A DNA stretch of 64,000 nt from Paramicrobacterium fandaimingii (GTDB taxonomy: Bacteria > Actinomycetota > Actinomycetes > Actinomycetales > Microbacteriaceae), in NCBI RefSeq assembly GCF_011751745.2, contig NZ_CP061170.1, positions 1,798,001 to 1,862,000 of the forward strand. Direction: 5' to 3'. This document shows, in pieces, positions 45,689-55,087 of this stretch (positions within the stretch are counted from its first letter, which is position 1; each line of letters begins with the position of its first letter). Below the pieces are notes generated by a model. It saw only the letters and a program-made list of their open reading frames with translations. It made no database searches and had not been told where the DNA came from. The position numbers were made by a program, and so were the translations under genes.

Positions 45689-46795
45689 TCAGCTCACAAA
45701 ACGGTCGCGAAGCTTCGCGAAGAGGCCCTGCTGAAAGTGAGCGAGTTCGGGCTTCGGGTCGCGACGGCGCTCCGAGAACTGGCGGATCATCTCCCGTTCC
45801 TTATGATCGAGCTTCGACGGCGTCACCACTTGCACGCCGACACGCAGATCTCCGCGCGCGCTGCTGCGCAGACCCGTGATCCCGCGGTCCTTGATCACCA
45901 GAACATCGCCGCTCTGAACGCCAGGGCGAATATCAAGATCGACGTCACCGTCCAGTGCATTGATCGTGCTCGTCGTACCGATGATCGCATCGGCCATTGA
46001 CACTTCGAGGGTGCAGAGAACGTCGTCGCCGTTGCGGCTGAAGACGTCGTCGTGCCTCACCTTGATCTCGAGATAGAGATCGCCCGATGGACCGCCGCCT
46101 TGTCCGACCTCGCCGCTTCCTGGCATCTGCAGACGCAGCCCGGTGTCGACGCCAGAGGGGATATCTACCGAAACGGTGCGGCGTGCGCGCACGCGACCCT
46201 GCCCCTGGCACGTCACGCACGGGTTTGGAATGATCGTGCCGTACCCCCGGCACGATCCACACGGGCTTGCGGTGACGACGTTGCCGAGCAGTGACCGAAC
46301 GGTGCGCTGCACCTGCCCCGTTCCGTGGCAGATGTCACAGGTGATCGGTGATGTCCCCGGTTGACAGCACGAACCTTCGCAGGTCTCGCAGAGCACCGCC
46401 GTGTCGACCTCGATGTGCTTCGTGGTTCCGAACATCACATCGATGAGGTCGATCTCAATACGCAGAAGCGCATCTTCTCCTCGCTCTTGGCGCGATCGGG
46501 GGCCACGCCCTGCGCCGCCTCCACCGCCGAAGAACGTATCGAAGATGTCGCCGAATCCACCGAAGCCACCACCGCCGCCGCCGAACGGGTTGCGGCCCCC
46601 GGCATCATATTCGGCGCGCTGCTGCGAATCGCTGAGCACGTCATAGGCGTGCGTGACATTCTTAAACGTCTCTGCTGCCTCGGGACTTGGGTTGACGTCA
46701 GGGTGCAGCTGCCGCGCAAGCTTGCGGTATGCCTTCTTGATCTCGTCGACAGACGCGTCACGCGACACGCCGAGGGTTTCGTAGTGGTCAGCCAC
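45689..46795 (-). CDS. dnaJ: Chaperone DnaJ
   Basis: 368 residues from GTG 46795. It is a DnaK co-chaperone. J-domain: [34 protein letters not shown] with the H-P-D tripeptide. A Gly/Phe-rich linker follows, then four zinc-binding repeats [24 protein letters not shown] and CVTCQGQG, and the C-terminal substrate domain. This is the actinobacterial DnaJ2 type, downstream of hrcA rather than of dnaK. It should be repressed by HrcA through the CIRCE element ahead of the operon. Confidence 0.96.
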   Translation of the reverse strand: MADHYETLGVSRDASVDEIKKAYRKLARQLHPDVNPSPEAAETFKNVTHAYDVLSDSQQRAEYDAGGRNPFGGGGGGFGGFGDIFDTFFGGGGGAGRGPRSRQERGEDALLRIEIDLIDVMFGTTKHIEVDTAVLCETCEGSCCQPGTSPITCDICHGTGQVQRTVRSLLGNVVTASPCGSCRGYGTIIPNPCVTCQGQGRVRARRTVSVDIPSGVDTGLRLQMPGSGEVGQGGGPSGDLYLEIKVRHDDVFSRNGDDVLCTLEVSMADAIIGTTSTINALDGDVDLDIRPGVQSGDVLVIKDRGITGLRSSARGDLRVGVQVVTPSKLDHKEREMIRQFSERRRDPKPELAHFQQGLFAKLRDRFVS

Positions 46796-46879
46796 TCGCG
46801 GCCTTTCCTCGTCGTTCGCCGGTCGGGCTCGTCCGGCGGTTGTGCAATTCTGTGCGCCGAGCCGCGCACGTGGAGAGTG

Positions 46880-47905
46880 TCACTCGACCCCGAGAAGCCG
46901 AGAAAGATAGCGGGCAACGGCGCGCACGGCCGTGATGTTTCCCGCATAGTCCATTCTCGTGGGTCCGAGCACACCAAGACGGGCGATTTCGCCAGCAGAG
47001 GAACGGTACCCGCTCGTCACGATGCTTGTCTCATCGAGACCGAACGGTGCGTTTTCTCTGCCGATGCTCGCCGAGACTCCCAGCTGGTCGGCCTGCATCT
47101 CGCCGAACAGTCGGAGCAGCACGACCTGCTGCTCCAGCGCCTCGAGCACGGGAAAAATGCTTCCTGAGAAATCCTCTTCTGTTCGCGCAAGGTTCGCAGC
47201 GCCCGCCATTACCAGGCGGTCTTCGCGATAATGGCCGAGAACCTCGAGCACGACGTCGCGCACCGCACCAGCAAGCGCAGAAGGCTCCCCCGCTGCGTCC
47301 TTCTCACCGCGATTCATGAGCTCAACGGCGGCGGCATTGACAGTGCGCGACGAGACGTCGTCGTTGATCTGAACCTTGATACTCCCGACCGCATCATCGT
47401 CGAGCGGATGATCTGCTTCAACAAGTCGCTGATCAACGCGTCCGTTATCGATGATTACGACGACAAGCAACGTGCTTTCGCTCACAATGACAAGCTCGAC
47501 GTGACGCACGGACGCCCGCGCGAACGACGGGTACTGAACGAGGGCCACTTGGTTTGTCAGCTGCGAGAGAAGGCGAACAGTTCGCCGCAGAACGTCGTCA
47601 AGGTCGGCCGATGGCTCAAGGAACATCTCAATGGCACGGCGCTGGGCAGGCGAAAGCGGCCGCTTATCAGCAAGCTGATCGACGAAGAGTCGATACCCCT
47701 TATCTGTCGGCACACGACCAGACGAGGTGTGGGGAGCGACGATGAGCTCTTCTTCCTCGAGCAACGCCATATCGTTGCGTATCGTGGCGGCAGAGACACC
47801 GAACCTGTGACGATCGACGATGCTCTTTGAGCCCACAGGTTCGCGAGAAGACACGTAGTCGGTGACGATCGCCCGCAGAACATCGAGACTGCGTTCAGAC
47901 ACCAC
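46880..47905 (-). CDS. hrcA: Heat-inducible repressor HrcA
   Basis: 341 residues from GTG 47905 behind GGAGG. It is a winged-helix repressor that binds CIRCE and needs GroEL for activity. N-terminal HTH: LDVLRAIVTDYVSSREPVGSKSIVDRHRFGVSAATIRNDMALLEEEELIVAPHTSSGRVPTDKGYRLFVD. The inserted dimer domain and the C-terminal GAF-like core (LVMAGAANLARTEEDF, LGPTRMDYAGNITAV) are complete. A CIRCE element overlaps the region just upstream, so the gene is autoregulated. Confidence 0.96.
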   Translation of the reverse strand: MVSERSLDVLRAIVTDYVSSREPVGSKSIVDRHRFGVSAATIRNDMALLEEEELIVAPHTSSGRVPTDKGYRLFVDQLADKRPLSPAQRRAIEMFLEPSADLDDVLRRTVRLLSQLTNQVALVQYPSFARASVRHVELVIVSESTLLVVVIIDNGRVDQRLVEADHPLDDDAVGSIKVQINDDVSSRTVNAAAVELMNRGEKDAAGEPSALAGAVRDVVLEVLGHYREDRLVMAGAANLARTEEDFSGSIFPVLEALEQQVVLLRLFGEMQADQLGVSASIGRENAPFGLDETSIVTSGYRSSAGEIARLGVLGPTRMDYAGNITAVRAVARYLSRLLGVE

Positions 47906-47922
47906 GGTTACCGCCTCCTCTC

Positions 47923-47947
47923 TGGCACTCGTTCTCTCAGAGTGCCA
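47923..47947. promoter_or_regulatory. CIRCE operator
   Basis: TGGCACTC, nine bases, GAGTGCCA: a perfect 8-bp inverted repeat with the canonical 9-base spacer (consensus TTAGCACTC-N9-GAGTGCTAA). It lies 18 bases upstream of the hrcA start and adjoins its ribosome site. Confidence 0.93.
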
Positions 47948-48082
47948 ATCTTAGTCGGTGACAATGCGGCGCGGACAATTGCAGCCTCACCGCCGTGTCT
48001 GTAGGTTTACTCCTAAGTCTTGCGAAGGACTTGACTCGAGCGTTCGCCAGCAAGCGAACTCACCACAGCGAAAGGCGAAGCA

Positions 48083-48763
48083 ATGACTGACCCGAATGCA
48101 CCGCAGCCGGCCGATCCAAATCAGCCGCCCAACACGCAAGGCCAGCCATCCCAGACACCACCGCAGCAGCCGCAGTACGGCCAGCAGCAGCCACCCCAGT
48201 ATGGACAGCAGCAGCCGCCGCAGCAGGGTCAGCCGGGTCAGCAGCCGTATGCACAGCAGCCCCCGCAGCAAGGACAGCAGCCCTACGGTCAGCAGCCGTA
48301 TGCACAGCAGCCCCCGCAGCAAGGACAGCAGCCGTACGGTCAGCCCCAGTACTCCCAGGCTCCCGGTGCTCAGCCGCTCACTCCTCAAGATGACAAGATG
48401 TGGGCGATGTGGTCCCACTTCGGCGGTGTTCTGAGCATTCTGCCGTCGCTCATCATCTACCTGGTGTTCAAGGACCGTGGTCCTTTCGTGCGTCAGGAAG
48501 CAAAAGAGGCTCTCAACTGGCAGATTACGATCCTTATCGTCATGATCGCATGGTCGATCATCGTGGGCATTTTGAGCGGCATCATCGTGACGTCCATGAT
48601 CGCTGGGGGAAGCTTCGGCGCGATCGGCGGTCTGACTGCACTGTTCAGCCTCTTGAGCTGGCTCCCGTACATTCTCAACCTGATCTTCTCGATCATCGGC
48701 GGAGTCAAGGTCAAGGGTGGTCAGCCGTACCGCTACCCGGTCAACTTCCGCTTCATCAAGTAA
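48083..48763 (+). CDS. DUF4870 membrane protein with Gln/Pro/Tyr-rich repeat N-terminus
   Basis: 226 residues. Residues 1-100 are a low-complexity cytosolic tail rich in Q, P, G and Y, with tandem repeats built on QQPYGQ and QPPQQ. The C-terminal part is a DUF4870 (Tic20-like) membrane domain with three helices: DDKMWAMWSHFGGVLSILPSLIIYLVFKDRGPFVRQEAKEALNWQ, then two hydrophobic segments and YPVNFRFIK. Family function is unknown. The start at 48083 has AAAGGCGAAG before it. It is divergent from hrcA, with a 177-base gap containing CIRCE and its own promoter region. Confidence 0.88.
   Translation: MTDPNAPQPADPNQPPNTQGQPSQTPPQQPQYGQQQPPQYGQQQPPQQGQPGQQPYAQQPPQQGQQPYGQQPYAQQPPQQGQQPYGQPQYSQAPGAQPLTPQDDKMWAMWSHFGGVLSILPSLIIYLVFKDRGPFVRQEAKEALNWQITILIVMIAWSIIVGILSGIIVTSMIAGGSFGAIGGLTALFSLLSWLPYILNLIFSIIGGVKVKGGQPYRYPVNFRFIK
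48242..48343 (+). repeat. Two 51-bp tandem repeats in the DUF4870 gene
   Basis: Unit of 51 bases (17 codons, Q-P-Y-A-Q-Q-P-P-Q-Q-G-Q-Q-P-Y-G-Q) beginning at 48242 and again at 48293, nearly identical in DNA. Shorter CAGCAGCC-type repeats continue on both sides, so the tract can expand or contract in frame. Confidence 0.9.
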
Positions 48764-48764
48764 G

Positions 48765-49991
48765 TCAGTCGGTCAGACGTCGCACGACGGCGTCGGCCAG
48801 GAGCCGCCCTTTTACGGTCAGTACGATTCGACCGCGAAGGGCGGCTTCGGCGTTAACGAGCTCATCGGCAATGAGCTCAGCGACAGCGGTCCGCCCAGAA
48901 GCGCTCAGCACACGTGTCGAGAGTCCCTCTCGGATTCGGGTTTCGAGGAGAATTCGCTCGATCCGTCGCGTCTCGCTGTCGAGCGTTTCCCTGCCAGCGG
49001 CTGGCGATGTCGCATCGGCAAGCCGCGCCGCATATGCTGCGGGGTGCTTGACGTTCCACCAGCGCACGCCCCCAACGTGACTGTGCGCTCCCGGGCCGAC
49101 CCCCCACCAGTCCTGTCCCGTCCAATACGCGCGATTGTGGCGCGACCGTTCGTCGGGAGTGCGCGCCCAATTGCTGACTTCGTACCAGCTGAAGCCCTCG
49201 GCGGCGAGCGTCGATTCTGCAACCTCGTACATGTCGGCCTCGAGATCGTCATCGGGGATGGCGACCTCACCTCGGCGAATCTGGCGGGCGAGCTTCGTGC
49301 CGTCCTCAACGATCAGGGCATACGCAGACAGGTGATCAGGGTTCTGGCGCAACGCGTGCTCCAGTGAGCGTTTCCAATCGTCGAGGCTCTCCCCAGGGGC
49401 ACCGTATATGAGATCGAGACTGACGCTGAGCCCAGCATCGCGAGCGGCCGAAACAACGTCGGGGATTCGGGCAGGGTCGTGCGTGCGCTCCAGGGTGGAG
49501 AGCACGTGCGGAACAGCGGATTGCATTCCGAAGGAGACCCGTGTGAACCCGGCGTCCGCAAGGTCCTGAAGGTAGCGTGCGTCGACGCTATCCGGATTCG
49601 CCTCCGTCGTCACTTCGGCATTCTCGCTCAAGCCGAACTGGTCGCGAACACCAGCTAGCATCCGCGCCAGGTCTTGCGCGGGCAAGAGCGTCGGCGTTCC
49701 CCCGCCGAAGAACACCGTCGACAGTGTGCGCGACTCTGCACCGAGGTCGTCAAGGACCTGCCAGGCTAGACGCACTTCCTGCAGCGCTTCATCGGCGTAA
49801 TCCACCTGGCGTGCGCCGCGAAGCTCTGTGGCTGTGTAGGTGTTGAAATCACAGTAGCCGCAGCGAACGCGGCAGAACGGCACGTGCACGTACACGCCGA
49901 GATCACGCGCTGCGGAGTCAACGGCAGCCGACGGCGGAAGACGCCCATCGGGTGGTGCGGGGTCGCCGAGCGGCAGAGCGGACGGAGACAT
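48765..49991 (-). CDS. hemW: Radical SAM heme chaperone HemW
   Basis: 408 residues. It was formerly called oxygen-independent coproporphyrinogen III oxidase-like; HemW carries and inserts heme. The 4Fe-4S motif is VPFCRVRCGYCDFNTY (C-x3-C-x2-C). It continues with TVFFGGGTPTLLPAQDLARML, TTEANPDSVDARYLQDLADAGFTRVSFGMQSA, SLDLIYGAPGESLDDWKRSLE, WYEVSNWAR and the C-terminal HemN domain. It lacks the extra N-terminal Cys arrangement of true HemN. The downstream end is convergent with the DUF4870 gene, only 1 base apart. Confidence 0.93.
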   Translation of the reverse strand: MSPSALPLGDPAPPDGRLPPSAAVDSAARDLGVYVHVPFCRVRCGYCDFNTYTATELRGARQVDYADEALQEVRLAWQVLDDLGAESRTLSTVFFGGGTPTLLPAQDLARMLAGVRDQFGLSENAEVTTEANPDSVDARYLQDLADAGFTRVSFGMQSAVPHVLSTLERTHDPARIPDVVSAARDAGLSVSLDLIYGAPGESLDDWKRSLEHALRQNPDHLSAYALIVEDGTKLARQIRRGEVAIPDDDLEADMYEVAESTLAAEGFSWYEVSNWARTPDERSRHNRAYWTGQDWWGVGPGAHSHVGGVRWWNVKHPAAYAARLADATSPAAGRETLDSETRRIERILLETRIREGLSTRVLSASGRTAVAELIADELVNAEAALRGRIVLTVKGRLLADAVVRRLTD

Positions 49992-50648
49992 CTATTCGCG
50001 CACGTCGTTCGCCCAGGCGGGCGACAGTGCCCGCAGATACTGGGCAGACAATCGCTTGCGACGCCGCATGAGCAAAAACGGAAACACCGTGTAAAACCAC
50101 CGGGCAGGTCTCACGAATGCCCGCACGGTGAACCACACGCTGTCGTCATCGCGATGCTCGATCGCGAACGATTCCTCGCCGCTGATCGCATGCCCGGAGA
50201 CGGTTCCAAACGCAAATGCCACACGCTGCGGATCTTCAATCACATACACAACGCGCACGTGCCCACGAACAGAATATTGCCCGACGCGGCCCGATAGCGT
50301 TGCCGTCGTTCCCGACGTGATGTATGGGGTGCCATCAGAAGAGAAGCGGTCCTCCGTCCGATCGGCACCCGGCCGTATCGGCGTGCCGTCCTCTGCGAAG
50401 CGCACACCTTGGTAGGCGTCGCCGCTGCCTCGCTCGATGTCTGAAACGGTGATTCCCGCGAGCCGAAGTACTTGCCACGAGAGAATTGAGGCGGATGCAG
50501 CGGCGAAACGCTCATCGCCGCTGCCGATCTTGATGGTGTCCTCGTACGGTTTGTAGCCATCGGGAGGGTACTGCAAGAGGTCGGCAGCCTGAGTCGCGCC
50601 GACGGCCGCGTAGTCCGTCGGCTTGTCTTCGAAGTTGGACCGGCGCAT
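49992..50648 (-). CDS. DUF1990 family protein
   Basis: 218 residues from ATG 50648; further upstream in-frame codons overlap lepA. The DUF1990 pattern is present: NFEDKPTDYAAVGATQAADLLQYPPDGYKPYEDTIKIGSGDERF, then GQYSVRGHVRVVYVIEDPQRVAFAFGTVSGHAISGEESFAIEH and VWFTVRAFVRPARWFYTVF. Function is unknown; it looks like a START/SRPBCC-like beta-sheet protein. It is packed between lepA (4 bases upstream) and hemW (no gap), so it is likely cotranscribed. Confidence 0.88.
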   Translation of the reverse strand: MRRSNFEDKPTDYAAVGATQAADLLQYPPDGYKPYEDTIKIGSGDERFAAASASILSWQVLRLAGITVSDIERGSGDAYQGVRFAEDGTPIRPGADRTEDRFSSDGTPYITSGTTATLSGRVGQYSVRGHVRVVYVIEDPQRVAFAFGTVSGHAISGEESFAIEHRDDDSVWFTVRAFVRPARWFYTVFPFLLMRRRKRLSAQYLRALSPAWANDVRE

Positions 50649-50652
50649 CAGC

Positions 50653-52506
50653 TTACTTCTTGTCCTTCTTTGTCTCGGTCTCGCCGCTGAGAGCCGCGAT
50701 GAAAGCCTCCTGGGGCACTTCCACGCGCCCAACCATCTTCATGCGCTTCTTGCCCTCTTTCTGCTTCTCCAGCAGCTTTCGCTTTCGCGAGATGTCGCCG
50801 CCGTAACACTTTGCGAGAACGTCTTTTCGCATTGCGCGGATCGACTCGCGAGCGATAATACGCGATCCGATGGCCGCCTGCACGGGAACCTCGAACTGTT
50901 GCCGTGGGATGAGCTTCTTGAGCCTCTCCGTCATGAGCACTCCATAGGCATATGCCTTCTCGCGGTGCACAATCGCGCTGAACGCATCGACCTGATCGCC
51001 CTGAAGCAGAATGTCAACTTTGACCAGATCGGATTCTTGCTCCCCCATCGGTTCGTAATCGAGGGACGCATACCCCTGCGTTCGGCTTTTGAGATGGTCG
51101 AAGAAGTCGAACACGATCTCGCCAAGGGGCATGCTGTACCGAATCTCGACGCGTTCCTCTCCCAGGTACTCCATGCCGAGCAGAGTTCCTCTGCGCGATT
51201 GACACAGCTCCATAATCGTGCCGACATATTCCTTTGGCGCGATGATCCCGACCTTCACGACGGGTTCGGACACAGTGCTGATCTTGCCCTCGGGAAACTC
51301 GCTCGGGTTGGTGACCGTCACCGTCTTCTTGTCTTCGGTTGTCACCTCGTACGTGACACTCGGTGCTGTTGCGATGAGATCGAGCCCGAATTCCCGTTGA
51401 AGTCTCTCGCTCACGATCTCCAGGTGAAGCAATCCGAGAAATCCACAGCGGAAGCCGAAGCCAAGCGCAACGGACGTCTCAGGCTCGTAAGCCAGCGCAG
51501 CATCCGACAGCTTGAGCTTGTCGAGCGCCTCGCGCAGGTCGGTGTAATCCGCACCATCAATCGGATAGAGCCCCGAAAACACCATCGGCTTCGGGTCGGT
51601 GTACCCAGGCAGCGCTTTCTGCGCCGGAGTCTTCGAATCGGTGACAGTGTCGCCGACTCGGGATTGCCTGACATCTTTCACACCAGTGATGAGGTAGCCG
51701 ACTTCGCCGACGCCCAATCCTTTGCTCGGTGTCGGCTCCGGGGACGATACGCCGATCTCCAGGAGCTCGTGCGTCGCGGTCGTCGACATCATCTGCACCT
51801 TTTGGCGCGGTCGCAATGAGCCGTCAACCATGCGAACGTAGGTGACGACCCCACGGTAGCTGTCGTATACCGAATCGAAGATCATTGCTCGGGCCGGTGC
51901 CTCCTCGTCGCCAGCTGGAGCGGGTACCCGCCCGACGACACGATCGAGAAGCTCGTCGACACCAGCTCCTGTCTTACCCGAGACGCGCAGAACATCGTCT
52001 GGTGAACCGCCGATGAGATTGGCGAGCTCGGCAGCATACTTGTCTGGGTCTGCCGCTGGGAGGTCGATCTTGTTCAGCACGGGAATGATCTCAAGGTCGT
52101 TCTCGAGTGCGAGATACAGATTGGCGAGGGTCTGCGCCTCGATCCCCTGTGCGGCGTCAACGAGCAGAACCGCTCCTTCGCAGGCAGCGAGTGAGCGGGA
52201 GACCTCGTACGTGAAATCCACGTGCCCAGGAGTGTCGATCATGTTAAGAGCGAATGTCGTGCCGTCCTTCTCCCAGGGCATGCGCACGGCTTGGCTCTTG
52301 ATCGTGATTCCGCGCTCGCGCTCGATGTCCATCCGGTCAAGGTACTGTGCCCGCATATCTCGATCGGCGACAATCCCCGTGACCTGAAGCATGCGGTCAG
52401 CGAGCGTCGACTTTCCGTGGTCGATATGTGCGATGATGCAAAAGTTGCGGATGAACGCAGGATCGGTAGCGGCTGGCTCAAGGGCCGTCATTGCTCTGGG
52501 GCTCAA
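50653..52506 (-). CDS. lepA: Elongation factor 4 (LepA)
   Basis: 617 residues from TTG 52506, chosen because AAGGA lies 6 bases upstream and the following [15 protein letters not shown] resembles relatives; ATG 52491 is the main alternative. It is a ribosomal GTPase related to EF-G. G motifs are [44 protein letters not shown] and [10 protein letters not shown]. The unique LepA C-terminal domain is complete ([34 protein letters not shown]). It is divergent from rpsT. Confidence 0.95.
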   Translation of the reverse strand: MSPRAMTALEPAATDPAFIRNFCIIAHIDHGKSTLADRMLQVTGIVADRDMRAQYLDRMDIERERGITIKSQAVRMPWEKDGTTFALNMIDTPGHVDFTYEVSRSLAACEGAVLLVDAAQGIEAQTLANLYLALENDLEIIPVLNKIDLPAADPDKYAAELANLIGGSPDDVLRVSGKTGAGVDELLDRVVGRVPAPAGDEEAPARAMIFDSVYDSYRGVVTYVRMVDGSLRPRQKVQMMSTTATHELLEIGVSSPEPTPSKGLGVGEVGYLITGVKDVRQSRVGDTVTDSKTPAQKALPGYTDPKPMVFSGLYPIDGADYTDLREALDKLKLSDAALAYEPETSVALGFGFRCGFLGLLHLEIVSERLQREFGLDLIATAPSVTYEVTTEDKKTVTVTNPSEFPEGKISTVSEPVVKVGIIAPKEYVGTIMELCQSRRGTLLGMEYLGEERVEIRYSMPLGEIVFDFFDHLKSRTQGYASLDYEPMGEQESDLVKVDILLQGDQVDAFSAIVHREKAYAYGVLMTERLKKLIPRQQFEVPVQAAIGSRIIARESIRAMRKDVLAKCYGGDISRKRKLLEKQKEGKKRMKMVGRVEVPQEAFIAALSGETETKKDKK

Positions 52507-52608
52507 CGCGTTCCTTACTCTGTTCAGTCGGTAAAGCACCATTGTCCCATGTCGCTGGTCAAAGGTTCGCGGAGAACGCGAAGCCGACATGCCGCGAGGG
52601 CCCGTTGG

Positions 52609-52637
52609 TTACGGCGCTCCGTCGAAGCTGGTAGCAT
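52609..52637 (+). promoter_or_regulatory. Promoter of rpsT
   Basis: TTACGG (52609-52614) and TAGCAT (52632-52637) are separated by exactly 17 bases. Transcription would begin about 95 bases before the rpsT start, leaving a G/C-rich untranslated leader. Confidence 0.5.
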
Positions 52638-52740
52638 TGGGCGTTGGCTTGCGTGTGGCGGAAACCGCACGAACTGCCGGGAGCGCCCTCTCTCGCCCCA
52701 CCGGCACCACCGAACACACCAAACGAAGGCACATATAAAC

Positions 52741-53001
52741 GTGGCAAACATTAAGTCGCAGATCAAGCGAATCGGCACCAACCTCAAGGCTCAGGAGCGC
52801 AACCGCCAGGTCAAGAGCGAGCTCAAGACCGCCGTGCGCGGTGCCCGTGATGCTGTCGCTGCAGGCGACAAGGACAAGGCAACCAAGGCTCTCGCACTCG
52901 CGTCGAAGAAGCTCGACAAGGCAGTAAGCAAGGGTGTCATCCACCGCAACCAGGCGGCTAACCGCAAGGCCGGTCTTGCTCAGAAGGTCAACGCCCTCTA
53001 A
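52741..53001 (+). CDS. rpsT: 30S ribosomal protein S20
   Basis: 86 residues from GTG 52741 with GAAGG ahead. The sequence is a typical S20: [33 protein letters not shown], then Ala/Lys-rich helices and [22 protein letters not shown]. It binds 16S rRNA in the body of the 30S subunit. The open frame extends far upstream antisense to lepA, which is not coding. A 21-pair hairpin follows and ends transcription. Confidence 0.97.
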   Translation: MANIKSQIKRIGTNLKAQERNRQVKSELKTAVRGARDAVAAGDKDKATKALALASKKLDKAVSKGVIHRNQAANRKAGLAQKVNAL

Positions 53002-53010
53002 GCGCACATT

Positions 53011-53056
53011 CTTAACGTCGAAAGGCCCCGCTACGGCGGGGTCTTTCGACGTTAAG
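53011..53056. terminator. Long bidirectional hairpin between rpsT and holA
   Basis: A 14-bp perfect stem (CTTAACGTCGAAAG with CTTTCGACGTTAAG) continues through a G-U pair into CCCCGC/GCGGGG closed by TACG. It sits between the convergent stops of rpsT (53001) and holA (53071). Confidence 0.88.
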
Positions 53057-53070
53057 AGCTGATCGAAGAC

Positions 53071-54096
53071 TCAGACCCGTCCACGAGACGCGATCACACC
53101 GATCAGCCTCTCGACGGCGAACACCGGGTCTCGCTCTGCGCCCTTGACCGCGGCGTCAGCTTCGGCCAGTGCCGTGAGCGCGCTGCCCAGTGCTTCGTCA
53201 GTCCAACCGCGAACGTCACGGCGGGCACGATCGACCTGCCATGGAGCCATCCCAAGAGCCCCCGCAAGCTGGCCCGAACTCCCGGTAGCATTCGCCACCT
53301 TCGCCATCGCACGCACTTTCATTGCAAAGGCAGCGACGATCGGCACCGGGTCGGCGCCAGAGTCGAGCGCATGTCTCAGACTGAGAAGCGCCTCCGCTGT
53401 TCGGCCAGCTAGCGCAATGTCAGCCACGGCGAATGCCGTCGTCTCGACGCGACCTCCGTAGTAACGGTCAACAATGCTCTCGGTGATCTGATCTGCCGCA
53501 TCGGCGACGAGCTGCTGGCAGGCCGCGGCGAGCTCGGCGACGTCGTCGGAGAATGCTGAGACGATCTGACGAAGAGCGCCCGGAGTGATCTGCTTGCGAG
53601 CACGAACGAACTCAGCCTTCGCGAAGTCGTACTTCTCGGCATCCTTCTTCAGATCATTGCAGACGATCTCAATCGCTGTTCCCGACGCTGCCCTGATGGT
53701 TTCGAGCAGCTTCTTTCCTCGCACGCCACCACCGTGCCGCACGACGAGATATGCGCCTTCGGCAGGCCCCGCAACGTATTCGATCGATTCGGCCAGAAAT
53801 GCGTCGGTGCATTTCTCTGCGCCGCTGACGCGGATGAGTCGTGGCTCAGCGAACAGCGACGGACTCGCGAGGGTAAGCAGCTCACCAGGTTGGTATGCAG
53901 CTGCGTCGATATCGTTGATCTCCAGATTCGGGTCTTCAGCTCGCAGATAATCGCGGAGACCTTTTATCGCGCGATCGGCGAAGAGATCTTGAGGCCCGGA
54001 AACGAGCACGACGGGTGCCGGACGCACCTCGTGCCATGAGAGCTGCGGTATGGCCGCTGAGCTCTTTGCTGCCGGACTACGTCGTGTCGCTGCCAC
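53071..54096 (-). CDS. holA: DNA polymerase III subunit delta
   Basis: 341 residues from GTG 54096. It is the clamp-loader wrench subunit. Recognisable parts are PAPVVLVSGPQDLFADRAIKGLRDYL, EINDIDAAAYQPGELLTLASPSLFAEPRLIRV, AYLVVRHGGGVRGKKLLETI, and the C-terminal collar AEALLSLRHALDSGADPVPIVAAFAMKVRAMAKV. The N-terminal leader is basic. In Actinobacteria holA is typically near comEC-comEA and rpsT-lepA, as here. Confidence 0.93.
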   Translation of the reverse strand: MAATRRSPAAKSSAAIPQLSWHEVRPAPVVLVSGPQDLFADRAIKGLRDYLRAEDPNLEINDIDAAAYQPGELLTLASPSLFAEPRLIRVSGAEKCTDAFLAESIEYVAGPAEGAYLVVRHGGGVRGKKLLETIRAASGTAIEIVCNDLKKDAEKYDFAKAEFVRARKQITPGALRQIVSAFSDDVAELAAACQQLVADAADQITESIVDRYYGGRVETTAFAVADIALAGRTAEALLSLRHALDSGADPVPIVAAFAMKVRAMAKVANATGSSGQLAGALGMAPWQVDRARRDVRGWTDEALGSALTALAEADAAVKGAERDPVFAVERLIGVIASRGRV

Positions 54097-54216
54097 GTGT
54101 TCCTTTCGTCACCGTCCGAACTCAGCTTATCCGTCGGCACCGTCAGGGTTGCTCCACGGACACAGCCAAGCAGACTTTCGCCGAGCATACCGAGTGCCAG
54201 ATGTCGCTTCTCGAGA

Positions 54217-54993
54217 TCACTCGGTCGAGACAAACGTTGCAATCGCCCGGGCAGTTTCTGCTGGAGCCTCGAGGGGAATCAAGTGTCCGGTGCGCGGGAT
54301 AACCGCGAACTCCGCGCCGGAAAGGTACGGAACCAGGTTGTTGCGTAACACTTCGCTGGGTTCCACGACGTCGTTCTCGCCAGCCAATACGAGAGTAGGA
54401 ACGTTCACCTTCTGAGTCTCCGCCGTGATGTCCTTGGCGATGCCGTTCAACGGCCACTCGGTCCGAGCCTCTTCGGCGGCCGAGCGGGAGTCCTCGAGAA
54501 CCTGCATTTTGATCAGGTCAGGCAGGACCGTTGCGGTCAGAATGCTGTCGCGGGCGTTCGCCGCAGACTCGTCACTGTCATACGCGTGGGCAAGACCCTC
54601 CTGGTATTCCAGTGTAATCTCAGCGGCTGGCTTCGCCGGACCAGAAGCGACGAGAACGAGGCCACGTAAACCGCTGGGCCTGGTCGAGGCGACCAGTTGG
54701 GCGACCTTGCCGCCCATGGAGTGACCGATGATGGCGTAATCCGTAACGCCTTCGGCCGCGATAACGGCGAGCGTATCGCGAGCGAGTTGGTGAAGCGAGT
54801 ACGGACCGGATAGAGGGCTCGAACGACTCCAGCCCCGAAAATCGATGATGATCAGGTCACGGCCAGCAAGTGCCCGTGCCACCTCGTTCCATGTGCGCGC
54901 CGAGCCGCCCCAATAGTGAAGAAAAACCAATGTTGGGCCGGAGCCCCGAACACGGTCGTATACGGGCACGGCCTCAGGGTCAGTGATTGTCAT
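54217..54993 (-). CDS. Alpha/beta hydrolase
   Basis: 258 residues from ATG 54993 behind GAGGAGC; the open frame upstream is not coding. The alpha/beta-hydrolase fold shows an oxyanion region LVFLHYWGGSARTW, the nucleophile elbow GHSMGGKVAQL (Ser about 99), the acid in VLAGENDVVEPSEV and catalytic His in RTGHLIPLEAP. It resembles small esterases or lactone/haloperoxidase-type hydrolases; the substrate is unknown. It is divergent from an AraC regulator 94 bases away, which probably controls it. Confidence 0.88.
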   Translation of the reverse strand: MTITDPEAVPVYDRVRGSGPTLVFLHYWGGSARTWNEVARALAGRDLIIIDFRGWSRSSPLSGPYSLHQLARDTLAVIAAEGVTDYAIIGHSMGGKVAQLVASTRPSGLRGLVLVASGPAKPAAEITLEYQEGLAHAYDSDESAANARDSILTATVLPDLIKMQVLEDSRSAAEEARTEWPLNGIAKDITAETQKVNVPTLVLAGENDVVEPSEVLRNNLVPYLSGAEFAVIPRTGHLIPLEAPAETARAIATFVSTE

Positions 54994-55087
54994 GGTTGCT
55001 CCTCTTGCGAACTGATCATCGTGGTTTCTTCCGGTATCCATTGGACTCCGCTTCTCGAAAACGCGCATCGGGCAAAGAAGACTCGCT

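Noticed and set aside
44801..46000. 399-aa plus-strand frame over rsmE and dnaJ
   Set aside because: Ser/Arg-rich antisense; both minus-strand genes are certain.
48096..48360. CRISPR-like periodicity
   Set aside because: The repeats are contiguous, coding and in frame with the DUF4870 protein; there are no unique spacers.
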